Source of the DNA: Harmonia axyridis
Lineage: Eukaryota; Arthropoda; Insecta; Coleoptera; Coccinellidae
Length of the DNA: 64,000 nucleotides
Assembly (NCBI RefSeq): GCF_914767665.1
Contig: NC_059507.1
Coordinates: 18,478,718-18,542,717, forward strand
Direction of reading: 5' to 3'
Shown here: one piece after another, positions 1 to 9,006 of the stretch
How positions within the stretch are numbered: position 1 is the first letter of the stretch
Layout: each line of letters begins with the position of its first letter
Position numbers and translations under genes: made by a program
Notes under the pieces: generated by a model
What the model was told of the DNA's origin: nothing
The model's database searches: none
The model's input: only the letters and a program-made list of their open reading frames with translations

Positions 1-299
1 CGGATGAAAATAACATTAAATAAAGAAATGAAATAGTACAGTTGAACATAAAAAAATAATTGAAAAATCAGTATCAATCTGCAGTCAAATCATCGTCTTT
101 AACATCCATATATAAATTTTCACTATCCATCGAATCGAGCATATTTTTTGTAGGTTGAAAACGACAACAATCACCTTTCTCCTTCTTTAGCATGTTATAA
201 TAATGCTATATTTTTATTTAGAAATCTGTTTCTATTTTTTGTTTTGATGCGGTTAATAGCCGAAAAGATTCTCTTGCATTTGGCATTCGAAATCTGAAA
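1..299. other. AT-rich non-coding sequence
   Basis: No gene, RNA or clear element boundary is visible. Short A/T runs dominate. The last part may be the left edge of repeat R-A, whose recognisable match to the other copies starts near 300. Confidence 0.5.
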
Positions 300-755
300 T
301 ATGCAGCCACCCAAATTTGTCGATGAAATTCCAGTTAGACATATTTTTTTCCACTGAATAGAATACCAAATGTGAGATAATGGTATATTTTCAACGGAAG
401 TTTACACACCATCTGTTTTCAATGAGGCACCCTTCGGATATTCCATCATTCTTCGTATTTATTCTCAGCCGACAGCCACCAAAGAAGTTTTATGATTTTA
501 TTATGTTTAAGTAGGTACGTTCTTCTAGAAGCACGTAGAACGTGTACTTCAATGAGAATGAACAATGAATTGATTCATAGAAACATTCTAGACATCCGAA
601 TTTCCATATTCCCAATCGTCTCGGTTATATTTTTTAAAACTACCAAAATCTACTAAAATCTACCAAAGGATTTCTCCCTACTAAAAACTCCATGAAAATG
701 CGAAAAATCTACTAAAAAAGTAGATTTCTACTGAATCTGGTCACACTGATTCAGT
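300..755 (+). repeat. Interspersed repeat R-A, copy 1
   Basis: Non-coding repeat found three times in the window: here, split around 53303-53492 and 56020-56225, and at 63740-64000. Shared landmarks in order are CGACAGCCACCAAAGAAG, TTTTATGATTTTATTATG, GTTCTTCTAGAA, AATGAATTGATTCAT, CCGTCTCGGT, a run of ACTACCAAAATCTAC-like repeats, and a right end TCTGGTCACACTG. No terminal inverted repeat or coding capacity was seen. Two large elements of this window sit inside R-A-like sequence (53501-56013 and 57911-62408). Confidence 0.65.
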
Positions 756-759
756 TGCC

Positions 760-937
760 TCGAAGGACAGAAGATAACCACACCTACGCGAATACTCTTG
801 TTGATGATACCTGGGGAGTAGGCAGATTGAGACCCCGGCGTAAAGTCAACGGTTCTTGAGAATGGCTCCAAAATCGTAGCCGAAACGTCGAACACGACAA
901 AATATTAGACGCGGTCCAATCCGAAACACACAAAGTT
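760..937 (+). repeat. Fragment resembling a PLE terminal repeat of a third subfamily
   Basis: Sequence between R-A and PLE-B copy 1. It holds a hammerhead-like relic at 850-895 but is otherwise unlike the PLE-A and PLE-B terminal repeats, so it may derive from a different Penelope-like family. The right edge at 937/938 is where PLE-B sequence starts abruptly. Assignment rests mainly on the GGCT...AGCC GAAACGTCG arrangement. Confidence 0.3.
850..895 (+). ncRNA. Degenerate hammerhead-like motif
   Basis: A TGGCT/AGCC stem is followed by GAAACGTC, the usual 3' half of a short-stem-III hammerhead with palindromic ACGT. The upstream core reads CTTGAGA instead of CTGANGA, so it is probably inactive. 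Confidence 0.3.
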
Positions 938-3374
938 CAAATATACCGAAATACAGAGTTGTAAAGATCTTATTTGAACACAAATCAATAGCTCTCAAGA
1001 AAGCAATGAACAAGAACATCAACAAATTTAGCGAAAAAAGATCTGATACATCGTTTGTGAAAGAGTAGAAATCAATTATAATATGTAAATAAGGTAAACA
1101 GAATAATAAACAAAATGAGAGGTTGTCAAAAATGTTGTCAACCAGACTTGCCACAGAATACACGCACATGACAGATGAAACATAGAATCACATCGGTCGC
1201 AGTAATTCACTCTCACCGAACTCAGAACAAATGCGATTGTTAAATGACTCCATGAACCGAATCCAATCCCCTCTCACAGCAATAGTTCGGAACACAGAAT
1301 TCATTATTACGTTATCCCCACAACTGCAGAACTTGTGTGGAAATTCTCTCTCTATTTGATCCATCCAATTCACTCCCACTAAACTGGTCATAATGAATCA
1401 AATAAGTATAGATGGAGCTAATATTGTTTACATCCCTTCTGTAATTCATAGAACAAGTTTGGCGTTTAATATGGTACATCTCTAAGAAACATCTTTTCTT
1501 TCCACTAACTTCAAGGTTTTTGGTGGAATCATAATTCATTGGGTGATCTTTGTCCCGGGTATGGTCTGCTAGGGCACAAATCTTATTTGAATTCTTGATG
1601 TCGCTCTTGTGTTGAGCAATCCTTCTCTTCAAAAGCTGAGACGTCTGACCAATATACACCTCACTACATATTGAACAAGGAATACTATATACCACACCAC
1701 TCATATTATCAACAGCCATCCTATCTTTCACTCGACTGTATAGTCTGTCAATTTTAAAATGAGATTTCGGAATCAATTTAATTTTTGTGGTCTTTAGGAG
1801 GTTAATTAATGCATTAGTCATACCATTTATTTGGGGAATAGATGAGTAAAGAATTCTATCTACGTTTTCAGTTCCCACAGTGGTGGATGCGCCTCTCTCT
1901 CCATTCGTTGGCTGTCTCGAAGGAGTGATATTGTAAATTAATCTGGACAACAACCTTTTAGGGTATCCATTCTCTAGCATCAACTGTGAAAATAACCTCA
2001 GATTCTGCTGCCTTAGACTTGGATGGACAACTTTTTCGATGCGATTCTTCAATCCTAAAATCATGTTCACCTTTGTCCATGTGGATGATTAGAAAAATAG
2101 TGTAAGTATCTCCCTGAACTTGTTGGCTTTCGGTACCAATCCAGAATCAGCCTATTTTCCAGTGTTCGAATCACCCTTGTATCCAGTAATGGGACACCAT
2201 TCGCTGTTTCTTCCTCCAATGTAAACTGTATACCTTCATGTTCACTGTTGAACCTGTCTAGAACGAAAGCAACCTGGTCTTTAGGTAGGGCACATATTAG
2301 ATCATCAACATATTTCTTGATGAAAGGAATGTGAAAAGGAATACTAACAAGAATGCAGTCCAGAAGGAAATCCATTACTACTTCAGCAATGGACGGACTG
2401 AAGTTGGAACCCATAGGGAAACCGAGCACCTGCATGAAGAACCTACCATTAAAAAGAAAATAGTTTGAAGAAAACAAGAACTTGATGGCATGGATGAATT
2501 CTTCTTTAGGTAGACTTGTGTGGTTTTTGATAGTATCCCACTTGTTCTCAACAGCTGAGACTGCCAACTCAACAGGAATGTTGGTGAAAAGAGATAAAAC
2601 GTCCAGGCTGATCAGGACATAATCAACAGGTAACTGGAAATCATTCACATAATGGGCAAAAGCAAAGGAATCTTCAATAAAATATCTACTTCTGGTAGAA
2701 GAAAGATATTTAGACAGGATGTCTGAAACAAAAACTGACAGTTTGGATGTGGGGGTGTTAACAGATGATATTATTGGTCTCAAGGCAAGAATGGGTTTGT
2801 GGATTTTTGGTAAACCGTAGAATCTAGCGGGAACTGAATTGTGAATGTACAGTAATTTACCTTGTACTTGTGTTATGTGGCCCTCACTGACCCATCGCTT
2901 AATCAATGCTTTACATTTACCTTGTATAGTAATGGTTCGAGCTCTGTTTGAAAGAAGTTGGTAATATTGTTCATTGAGCAAAATTGTGTTGGAGAGTTCT
3001 ATGTACTGATCCTTATCCATCAATACCGTAACATTGCCTTTATCAGCCCGTAACACAAGTAATTCTTGATGTTCACTTAGGTACCTCTTACAGTGGTAAA
3101 ATTCTCTCTGGAAAACATTATTAGTCCTTTTTCCAGGTTTGATGTAGTTGGTGACAATATTAGCAGCTTGGGAACGTTTGATGTTCTTTCCCTCATCTGA
3201 CAGTCTATCATTAAGATCAATAATGCTCTCTACATCTGACAACAGCCTCGACATGGAAACCTCCTTTAAAGGAATATCAATGCCGAATTTGGGGCCCAGT
3301 GCTAGGAATTTCAATATTCTATCTAGTACAATGACGGAACTAACATTCTTAACCCACCTTTCTTGTGGTTCCAC
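938..3374 (-). mobile_element. Penelope-like element, family B, copy 1 (5'-truncated)
   Basis: Retroelement copy on the minus strand, similar throughout to the PLE-B copies at 20874-32158. Its 3' non-coding part (938-1311) matches 21052-21430, but the hammerhead-bearing end of the terminal repeat is missing. The 5' end stops at about 3374 against a CR1-like LINE with no (TA)n tract, unlike most other PLE copies here. It is visibly more diverged from the 20-32 kb copies than those are from each other. Confidence 0.85.
1312..3374 (-). pseudogene. PLE-B reverse transcriptase/GIY-YIG polyprotein, frameshifted
   Basis: Encodes the Penelope-type reverse transcriptase (RT) followed by a GIY-YIG endonuclease, the enzymes that copy PLE RNA into a nicked target. 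In order I see the PLE-specific DKG motif (RADKGNVTV), YGLPKIHK, motif A (ISLDVLSLFTNIP), motif B (GFPMGSNFSPS), the catalytic YVDD, then the nuclease signature VVYSIPC...VYIGQTSQ. A one-base deletion near 2070 (CCTTTGTCC where other copies have CCTTTTGTCC) splits the frame between RT and nuclease. About 145 N-terminal residues are absent compared with the 844-aa copy at 26723. It cannot make a full protein. Confidence 0.88.
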
Positions 3375-4655
3375 TTTTGCTTCTATCGATTGGTCTAACA
3401 GTCTCTGTGTCCATCTTATTGCTCATATCAGGTCTTGGAGCAGACTTCATAAAGAAAGCGTTCATCTCGTTTAATAAATCTTCCTCTGATTTTTCTGGAA
3501 ACACCTTGAATAATGATTTGTCTTTATCTCTTTCATTTTTGGTTGTTTTATTTATCAATGTCCAAGTGGCTGTGGTCTTATTCTCAGAATTTGCTATGAA
3601 TGTCATTTCTGCATTTTTTTGGATTGTCTAACTACTTGCTTCAATATATTTGAGTATTTCTTGTAGAACTCCTGTGATATTAAACCGTCCAACATTTTTC
3701 CATAAAGATCTCTTTTATGTTTACTTGACTCCTTTATTCCCGAAGTGATCCACATCCTTTTGAGTCCTTTTTTTAGGTTGCATTTTTTCAATGGAAATAT
3801 TTGGTTAATTCTTGACTTCAATGTATCAAAGAAATGTTCATAGGCTCTATTTGGATTTATCTGCAACATAACGTTGTCCCAGGTGCACTCTTGAAGACTA
3901 TAAAAGAAATCTTGGAGCTTTGATTTTGTGAAGAATCTTTTTTCAATGATCTCTTTCACGTTTTGTTCTATTGGTGTTACGGTCTCCACTGTTATGTGCT
4001 GACCCATATGATCTGTTAAGGCCGATATGAGGTTTTTATTGTTTCTAAATTTGGTTGTATTTATGAATATATTGTCAATTAGAGATTTTGTTGTTTCTGT
4101 TATTCTAGTTGGCTTGAAAATTGTTTGTTCGTAGTTGAAAGATGTTAAGAGGTCTAGAAATTCCGCCTTTGAGCAGTCATCATTCAGCAGATTAATGTTG
4201 AAGTCACCACATACTACCACATCATAGTTCGCAAAACTACAATGCACTGCATCAAGCACTTCTTCAAATGTGGTCATAAAGGTTGATAAGTTTCCCAGGC
4301 CAGTTCGGTAGATAGACATGACAACCAGCTTTCTTATTTTACTCATGATGCATGATATTTCAATCTCACATTCCACACTCATATCTTTTATAAATGGTAC
4401 ATCCTCAAAATCCTGAAGAGTATCCCTTACCAAAATACATGAACCCCCATGCACAGACGTCACCCTCGAGCAACATGACACAACGTGATAATGTTCTATT
4501 TTAAAAAAATGCTCTTCTTCCTTACTGAGCCAGTGCTCAGTCAAACACACAAGGTCTGGGGTTTCTTCAAGTGATTTTATAAATATTTCCAGTTCAAGAA
4601 TTTTATTTCTGACACATTGTATATTTTGATGTATTATATTTATGCTTCCATTCAA
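3375..4655 (-). pseudogene. CR1-like ORF2 fragment: APE-type endonuclease, RT lost
   Basis: The endonuclease would nick the genomic target to prime reverse transcription. The first 230 or so residues carry APE landmarks: HQNIQC at the start, the catalytic TEHW, a GG motif, CGDFNIN, and a TDHMGQ motif. The frame stops at 3603 and resumes in another frame at 3606-3375 with the usual ENKTTATWTLIN linker found ahead of LINE RT domains, so there is a frameshift. No ATG opens the frame: the first codon after the ORF1 stop is TTG, in the overlap TTGA. That suggests coupled translation of ORF1 and ORF2 in the living element, which is inference. Confidence 0.75.
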
Positions 4656-5773
4656 TTCTCGTTGAGATATCGTCTTATATGGAGAAAATGGTTTAAACTA
4701 ATGCCTTTTTCCCACTTACTAGGATCCATGATTGTTTCTTTCGATTCAATTGGTACATATAACTTGAAAGAGCTTTTATATGAGTCCTTCCTTGTTTTCA
4801 TAGCTTCACATTTGATTTCAATTTTAAATATTTCCATTATGTATTTTTTTAGTTCTTCTGGATTGGTTTTTGGTTTCAGACCAGTTATGAATAGGCAGCT
4901 CAATTGTTTTGCAGCTAATGAATTAGTTGTTTCTATTACACCTTTTATAGGTTGCGGTCTTTGAAATCGTGGTATATTTTTTTTCCTGCGATATTCTACC
5001 TTTTTCCAATCACCGTCTTGATCCATTTTCTGTTTATTCATTATATTCACCTCGCATACCTCTTCACTTGTTGCGGAATTGAATGATCTTAATCTTCTGT
5101 TATTTATTTGTTGTTGTTGAACTCGTTTTTTGAGGTTACTTGTTTTATCTATGTTCTGTGACACCGTCTTATCCGACGTTGACATTGTGCGTGAAGTACT
5201 TTCGTTTGACAGAGGTGGTTCTATGCGTACCTGTGGAAGTTCATTTGTTACCATTGAAGGTTTCTTCATCATCCGTAGATTTCTGCAATCATCAGGTACA
5301 GTGGTGTTTGCTTGGATATGATGCTTTCCAACCGGTGCTATAGGTGGCGCACCAGTTCCCAAATTAAGTTTTGATTTCATGTCGTTTATTTTTTCTAAGA
5401 GCAAAAAATTGTTTTGATGCAGAATTGAGTTCTTGTCCTGTATTTCATGTATCAATTGCTTCAAATACAAGTTTTCCATTTCCAATTTTGAAATTTTAGC
5501 ATCGCTTACCCAGGTTTCGTGAATATTCACGTCTTCCTTTTCATCAACATTTGTCTCATCTTGTTGACAGCATATTATCACTGTATCACTTTTGTATATT
5601 ATATTTTTCATCCTTTTAACACATCCTTCATGGTAAAAAGTATCACAATTCTTGCAAACCAACACTTTACATGGTCTTGAGCAACATTTGAAAAATTTTT
5701 TTGAAATCGATTCGCTACAATTCGACATTTCATCGCCATCGCATTTTCTAACGTCTACATCACTCGACGCCAT
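4652..5773 (-). CDS. CR1-like LINE ORF1 protein with PHD-type zinc finger
   Basis: A complete 373-aa frame from ATG at 5773. Residues about 28-75 form a Cys/His-rich PHD-like finger (CCSRPCKVLVCKNC, then FYHEGC and IICC). Residues about 94-137 have a leucine/isoleucine heptad pattern fitting a coiled coil for trimer or oligomer formation. A basic, glutamine-rich region follows (KKRVQQQQINNRRLR). The last 100 residues (LFITGLKPKTNPEELKKYI) resemble the RNA-binding C-terminus of insect LINE ORF1 proteins. The family role is to coat the element RNA. The frame is open, but the partner ORF2 is dead, so this copy is a relic. Confidence 0.72.
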   Translation of the reverse strand: MASSDVDVRKCDGDEMSNCSESISKKFFKCCSRPCKVLVCKNCDTFYHEGCVKRMKNIIYKSDTVIICCQQDETNVDEKEDVNIHETWVSDAKISKLEMENLYLKQLIHEIQDKNSILHQNNFLLLEKINDMKSKLNLGTGAPPIAPVGKHHIQANTTVPDDCRNLRMMKKPSMVTNELPQVRIEPPLSNESTSRTMSTSDKTVSQNIDKTSNLKKRVQQQQINNRRLRSFNSATSEEVCEVNIMNKQKMDQDGDWKKVEYRRKKNIPRFQRPQPIKGVIETTNSLAAKQLSCLFITGLKPKTNPEELKKYIMEIFKIEIKCEAMKTRKDSYKSSFKLYVPIESKETIMDPSKWEKGISLNHFLHIRRYLNEN

Positions 5774-5786
5774 CTTATCTAAATCT

Positions 5787-6026
5787 AGGTTCCCCTAGAG
5801 AGCAGAACTATCATTCGAATGAGCATCCAACCATCAAGGATAGAGCGCATCTTCAACAGAAACCTCCACAACTACACCGGGATTTCTCCACAATATAGAC
5901 CTAGGATTCCAAGGATGTACGGATCTAAAAGAATGCTGGAATGTGTTCGGAGGGTGGACAGGTTGATGGAGAGATATTTAGATGTAAACATCCCACTTAG
6001 GGGGATAGTGGACTGCGTTTATGCTG
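5787..6026 (+). repeat. Left arm of a 240-bp inverted repeat (R4 5' end)
   Basis: Reverse complement of 8270-8509. It includes the start of the R4 N-terminal frame (MSIQPSRIERIFNRN). Near-identity of the arms means the duplication arose in one event or very recently. Confidence 0.88.
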
Positions 6027-8269
6027 GAGCGGTTACAGTCGCAGAAGAACTCGGAATGAAGATCGGTGAAATATACTCAGAGCTGCGTCAGGAATCTACA
6101 CCACCATGGAAGTTGAGGCTGGAAAAGAAAGTTAAGAATATTAGAAAAAAATCGGTATATTGCATACTTACCTCAATACAGAGTCGCATACCAAGAAGAT
6201 CCTTAAGGGCATACGGCAAATCGCATCAGAATCTCGCATTAGAACCAGCAGATCAAATGAACAACTCAAAGAAAAAATGATGGTAGTATGTGATAGGCTG
6301 AAACAAAAAGTTTAAGCTTTGGGTAACCGTATCAAGCGCTACAACGAGAGAGTCAAAAGGTATAAAAACAACCACCTATACTACAAAAACCAGAGTAAAT
6401 TCTTTCGCAATCTTGAGGCCACAGAAACTGCAAAGGGAGTGTATCCAGATGAAAAAGATATGCATAAAGCATGGAGCGAAATATGGGAACGTAAGAAGAT
6501 GCACGATGACAGAGCCTTCTGGATAAAGGATGCTGAGAAGGAGAAGAACACCTACAGCATGGATAATATAGAGATTACGAAGGAGGATATTAAATCAGCC
6601 CTGAAGAAGGCTAACAACTGGGCTGCTCCAGGAGCTGATAAACTGCAAAACTATTGGTGGAAGAACTTCACATCAACACACCAACGGCTGGTTGTTTTGT
6701 TCCAGGGAGCACTCTCTGACCCTTCCACCATACCAGAATTTTTCACCCTGGGGCTCACATACATGCTACCGAAGGGGAACATCACTCCGGACCCAAAACA
6801 GTACAGACCGATAACATGCCTGCCAACTGTCTACAAAATCTTGACAGGAATACTTACCAAACACCTGTGGAAACATGTTAACAAGTTCAATATACTAGCG
6901 AGTGAACAGAATGGATGCCGAAGAGACGCACAAGGATGTAAGGAACTGCTCACTATTGACTACCTTATAACGAAGCAGGCAAAGAAGAAACTGAGGAACT
7001 TATCAATTGCCTGGATAGACTTTAAAAAGGCATTTGATTCGGTACCGCACTCGTGGCTCTTGAAAGTCCTGAGACTCTATGGTGTATCTGAGCAGTTTGT
7101 TGGACTCTTAGAACACATGATGACAACCTGGAGGACGAAATTAGTATTCGGTACAAAGATAACATCCGAAATAAAGATCTTGACAGGTATTTTCCAAGGC
7201 GACAAGCTAAGCGCACTGTGGTTTTGTTTGGCTTTGAACGTCTTAAGCAAATTACTGAACAACAAGAGCTACGGATACATCATTGATAATGGAGCGAACA
7301 TAAAAATTACTCACCAACTGTATGTAGATGATCTTAAACTGTATGCCACAAATGAAGAACAATTGAGAAGGCTACTAAGAACTGTAACCGCCTTCTCGCA
7401 AACAATTGGTATGGAGATGGGTCTTGATAAATGTGCTGTGGTGCATGTTAAAAGGGGAAATTTAACACATGAGGGTGAAATGCTTGTCCAGGACGAATTA
7501 GCGATTCAACGGTTGGGACCAGAAGAATCATATAGATACCTAGGATTGCAACAAGCACTGGAAATCAGAACAGCCGATGAAAAAATATCATTCAAAAAGA
7601 AGTTCTTTGACAGAGTGAAGAAGGTCCTGCGAAGTAAATTAAACGCGAAAGCTTTGTTCACGGCTATAAATACATGGGCAGTTCCCAGTATTGCCTACTC
7701 TTTCGGAGTGATAAGATGGTCGAACACTGACCTGAAGGCCATTGACAAACAGGTTCGCGTACTTCTCTCTAAACACGGCATGCATCACCCCCACGCATCA
7801 ACCTGGCATGCCAAATAAACCAACCCCAAATAATAACGGACGATGAGCTATTGGAGGAGTGACACAGTAAACCTCTTCATGGCAGGTATCCAGAAGCGCT
7901 GAAAGACAAAAGAGTGAACCAACAATTGTCTCTTACTTACCTGAAATCAGGATATCTGTTCCCGGAAACCGAAGGAAGAATAACTGCCATTCAGGATCAG
8001 GTTGTACCAACCAGAGCCTACCTGAAACATATCGCAAAAAAGAACTTACCTACGGACAGATGCAGGAAGTGTTCACAACATCTTGAAACCATCCAACATA
8101 TAACTTCCTCGTGCTCCATTCTGGCTCCCAAGGAATACACCGCTCGACATAATGCTATGGCAAAAGTATTTCATCAGGCAATTGCTATTAAAGCTGGCCT
8201 CATACTTACCTTCAAAAAAGCCTATGAATACTTACCGAAGGCTGTACTTGAAAGCATAAAGCATAAACG
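5819..8269 (+). pseudogene. R4/Dong-like RT and partial endonuclease, multiply broken
   Basis: Product of the R4 clade: a site-specific LINE polyprotein with an RT and a C-terminal PD-(D/E)XK-type nuclease. Block 1 (5819-6280) is the N-terminal region, ending near PPWKLRLEKKV. Block 2 (6319-7818) holds RT motifs WIDFKKAFDSV (A), FQGDKLSALWF (B) and LYVDDLKLYA (C). Block 3 (7914-8269) holds the zinc knuckle CRKCSQHLETIQHITSSC. The catalytic RPD...D part of the nuclease is missing, replaced by the inverted 5' end. Frameshifts near 6150, a stop at 6313-6315, and a frame loss at 7818-7913 disable it. Confidence 0.85.
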
Positions 8270-8509
8270 CAGCATAAACGCAGTCCACTATCCCCCTAAG
8301 TGGGATGTTTACATCTAAATATCTCTCCATCAACCTGTCCACCCTCCGAACACATTCCAGCATTCTTTTAGATCCGTAAATCCTTGGAATCCTAGGTCTA
8401 TATTGTGGAGAAATCCCGGTGTAGTTGTGGAGGTTTCTGTTGAAGATGCGCTCTATCCTTGATGGTTGGATGCTCATTCGAATGATAGTTCTGCTCTCTA
8501 GGGGAACCT
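8270..8509 (-). repeat. Right arm of the 240-bp R4 inverted repeat
   Basis: Mirror of 5787-6026. The junction at 8252-8280 contains a direct repeat of GCATAAACGCA, which looks like slippage or microhomology during the joining. Confidence 0.88.
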
Positions 8510-8510
8510 C

Positions 8511-8513
<3 letters not shown>

Positions 8514-8541
<28 letters not shown>
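8514..8541. repeat. (TA)n microsatellite between R4 and PLE-A
   Basis: About 14 TA units. R4 sequence ends on the left and the PLE-A array begins on the right. Confidence 0.95.
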
Positions 8542-8545
<4 letters not shown>

Positions 8546-8556
8546 TTTACTGTTTT

Positions 8557-8943
8557 CTCCCAACAAAAAGAAGAAGACAAGACCTAAAACGTGACACATA
8601 CCAAAGAAAACTGACTTTGACATTCACGTTCCAATATTGTGAAATGACGAGAAATTGAAGGTGAGATACATTTATTTTAATTAACTTATTTTGTGAAGTA
8701 AACTATTGTGTACACTATTTTAAATGTTTGTGTTTTTTTTTACAGCCTCAATTTTAATTATTATTTCATATTGTAAACTATCAGATGAGTTATTTTTACT
8801 GAAGAAGGAGAGTGTTCTCCGAAACGTATAATTATATATTTTTTTTTATATGAACTGAACAACTTCATTAAAAACCTGACACTTCCAAATAAAGAAAATA
8901 CTATTGACTATTAAAAAGCAGGTAAATAACATGATCAAAATAT
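8557..8943 (+). repeat. PLE-A terminal repeat 1
   Basis: Starts with the last codons of the ORF (CCCAACAAAAAGAAG) and runs past the hammerhead to about 8943. It is three bases longer than the internal copies, partly through a longer T run near 8735. Confidence 0.85.
8791..8840 (+). ncRNA. Hammerhead ribozyme motif, PLE-A copy 1
   Basis: Core CTGAAGA (8799-8805) fits CUGANGA. Stem II is GGAGA/TCTCC with a GTGT loop (8807-8820). GAAAC follows at 8821-8825. Stem III is the palindrome ACGT, so it probably works as a dimer. Predicted cleavage is after A8828. Three base pairs (ATT...A/TAA) start stem I. Confidence 0.75.
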
Positions 8944-9006
8944 AAATGCAAGGGAGGAAGATTTGCACTGTTTACAATAGATACGGAATATAAACAACAC
9001 ACCAAA

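Larger units (their letters stand above)
3375..5786 (-). mobile_element. CR1-like non-LTR retrotransposon, 3'-truncated
   Basis: Minus-strand LINE with a PHD-finger ORF1, then ORF2 starting with an APE-type endonuclease (EN). The order and the PHD finger fit the CR1 group. The reverse transcriptase is missing: the sequence stops at 3374/3375, in the linker just before the RT domain, where PLE-B copy 1 begins. The 5' end lies between 5774 and 5786, directly against an R4-like element. No 3' tail is present. Confidence 0.78.
5787..8509 (+). mobile_element. R4/Dong-like non-LTR retrotransposon with inverted copy of its 5' end
   Basis: Plus-strand element running from a 5' region through RT and zinc knuckle into the start of the restriction-like endonuclease (RLE), then switching at 8270 to a reverse complement of its own first 240 bases. 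The right end therefore reads as a second 5' end and abuts (TA)n at 8514. The left end abuts the CR1-like 5' end. All reading frames are broken. Confidence 0.75.
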
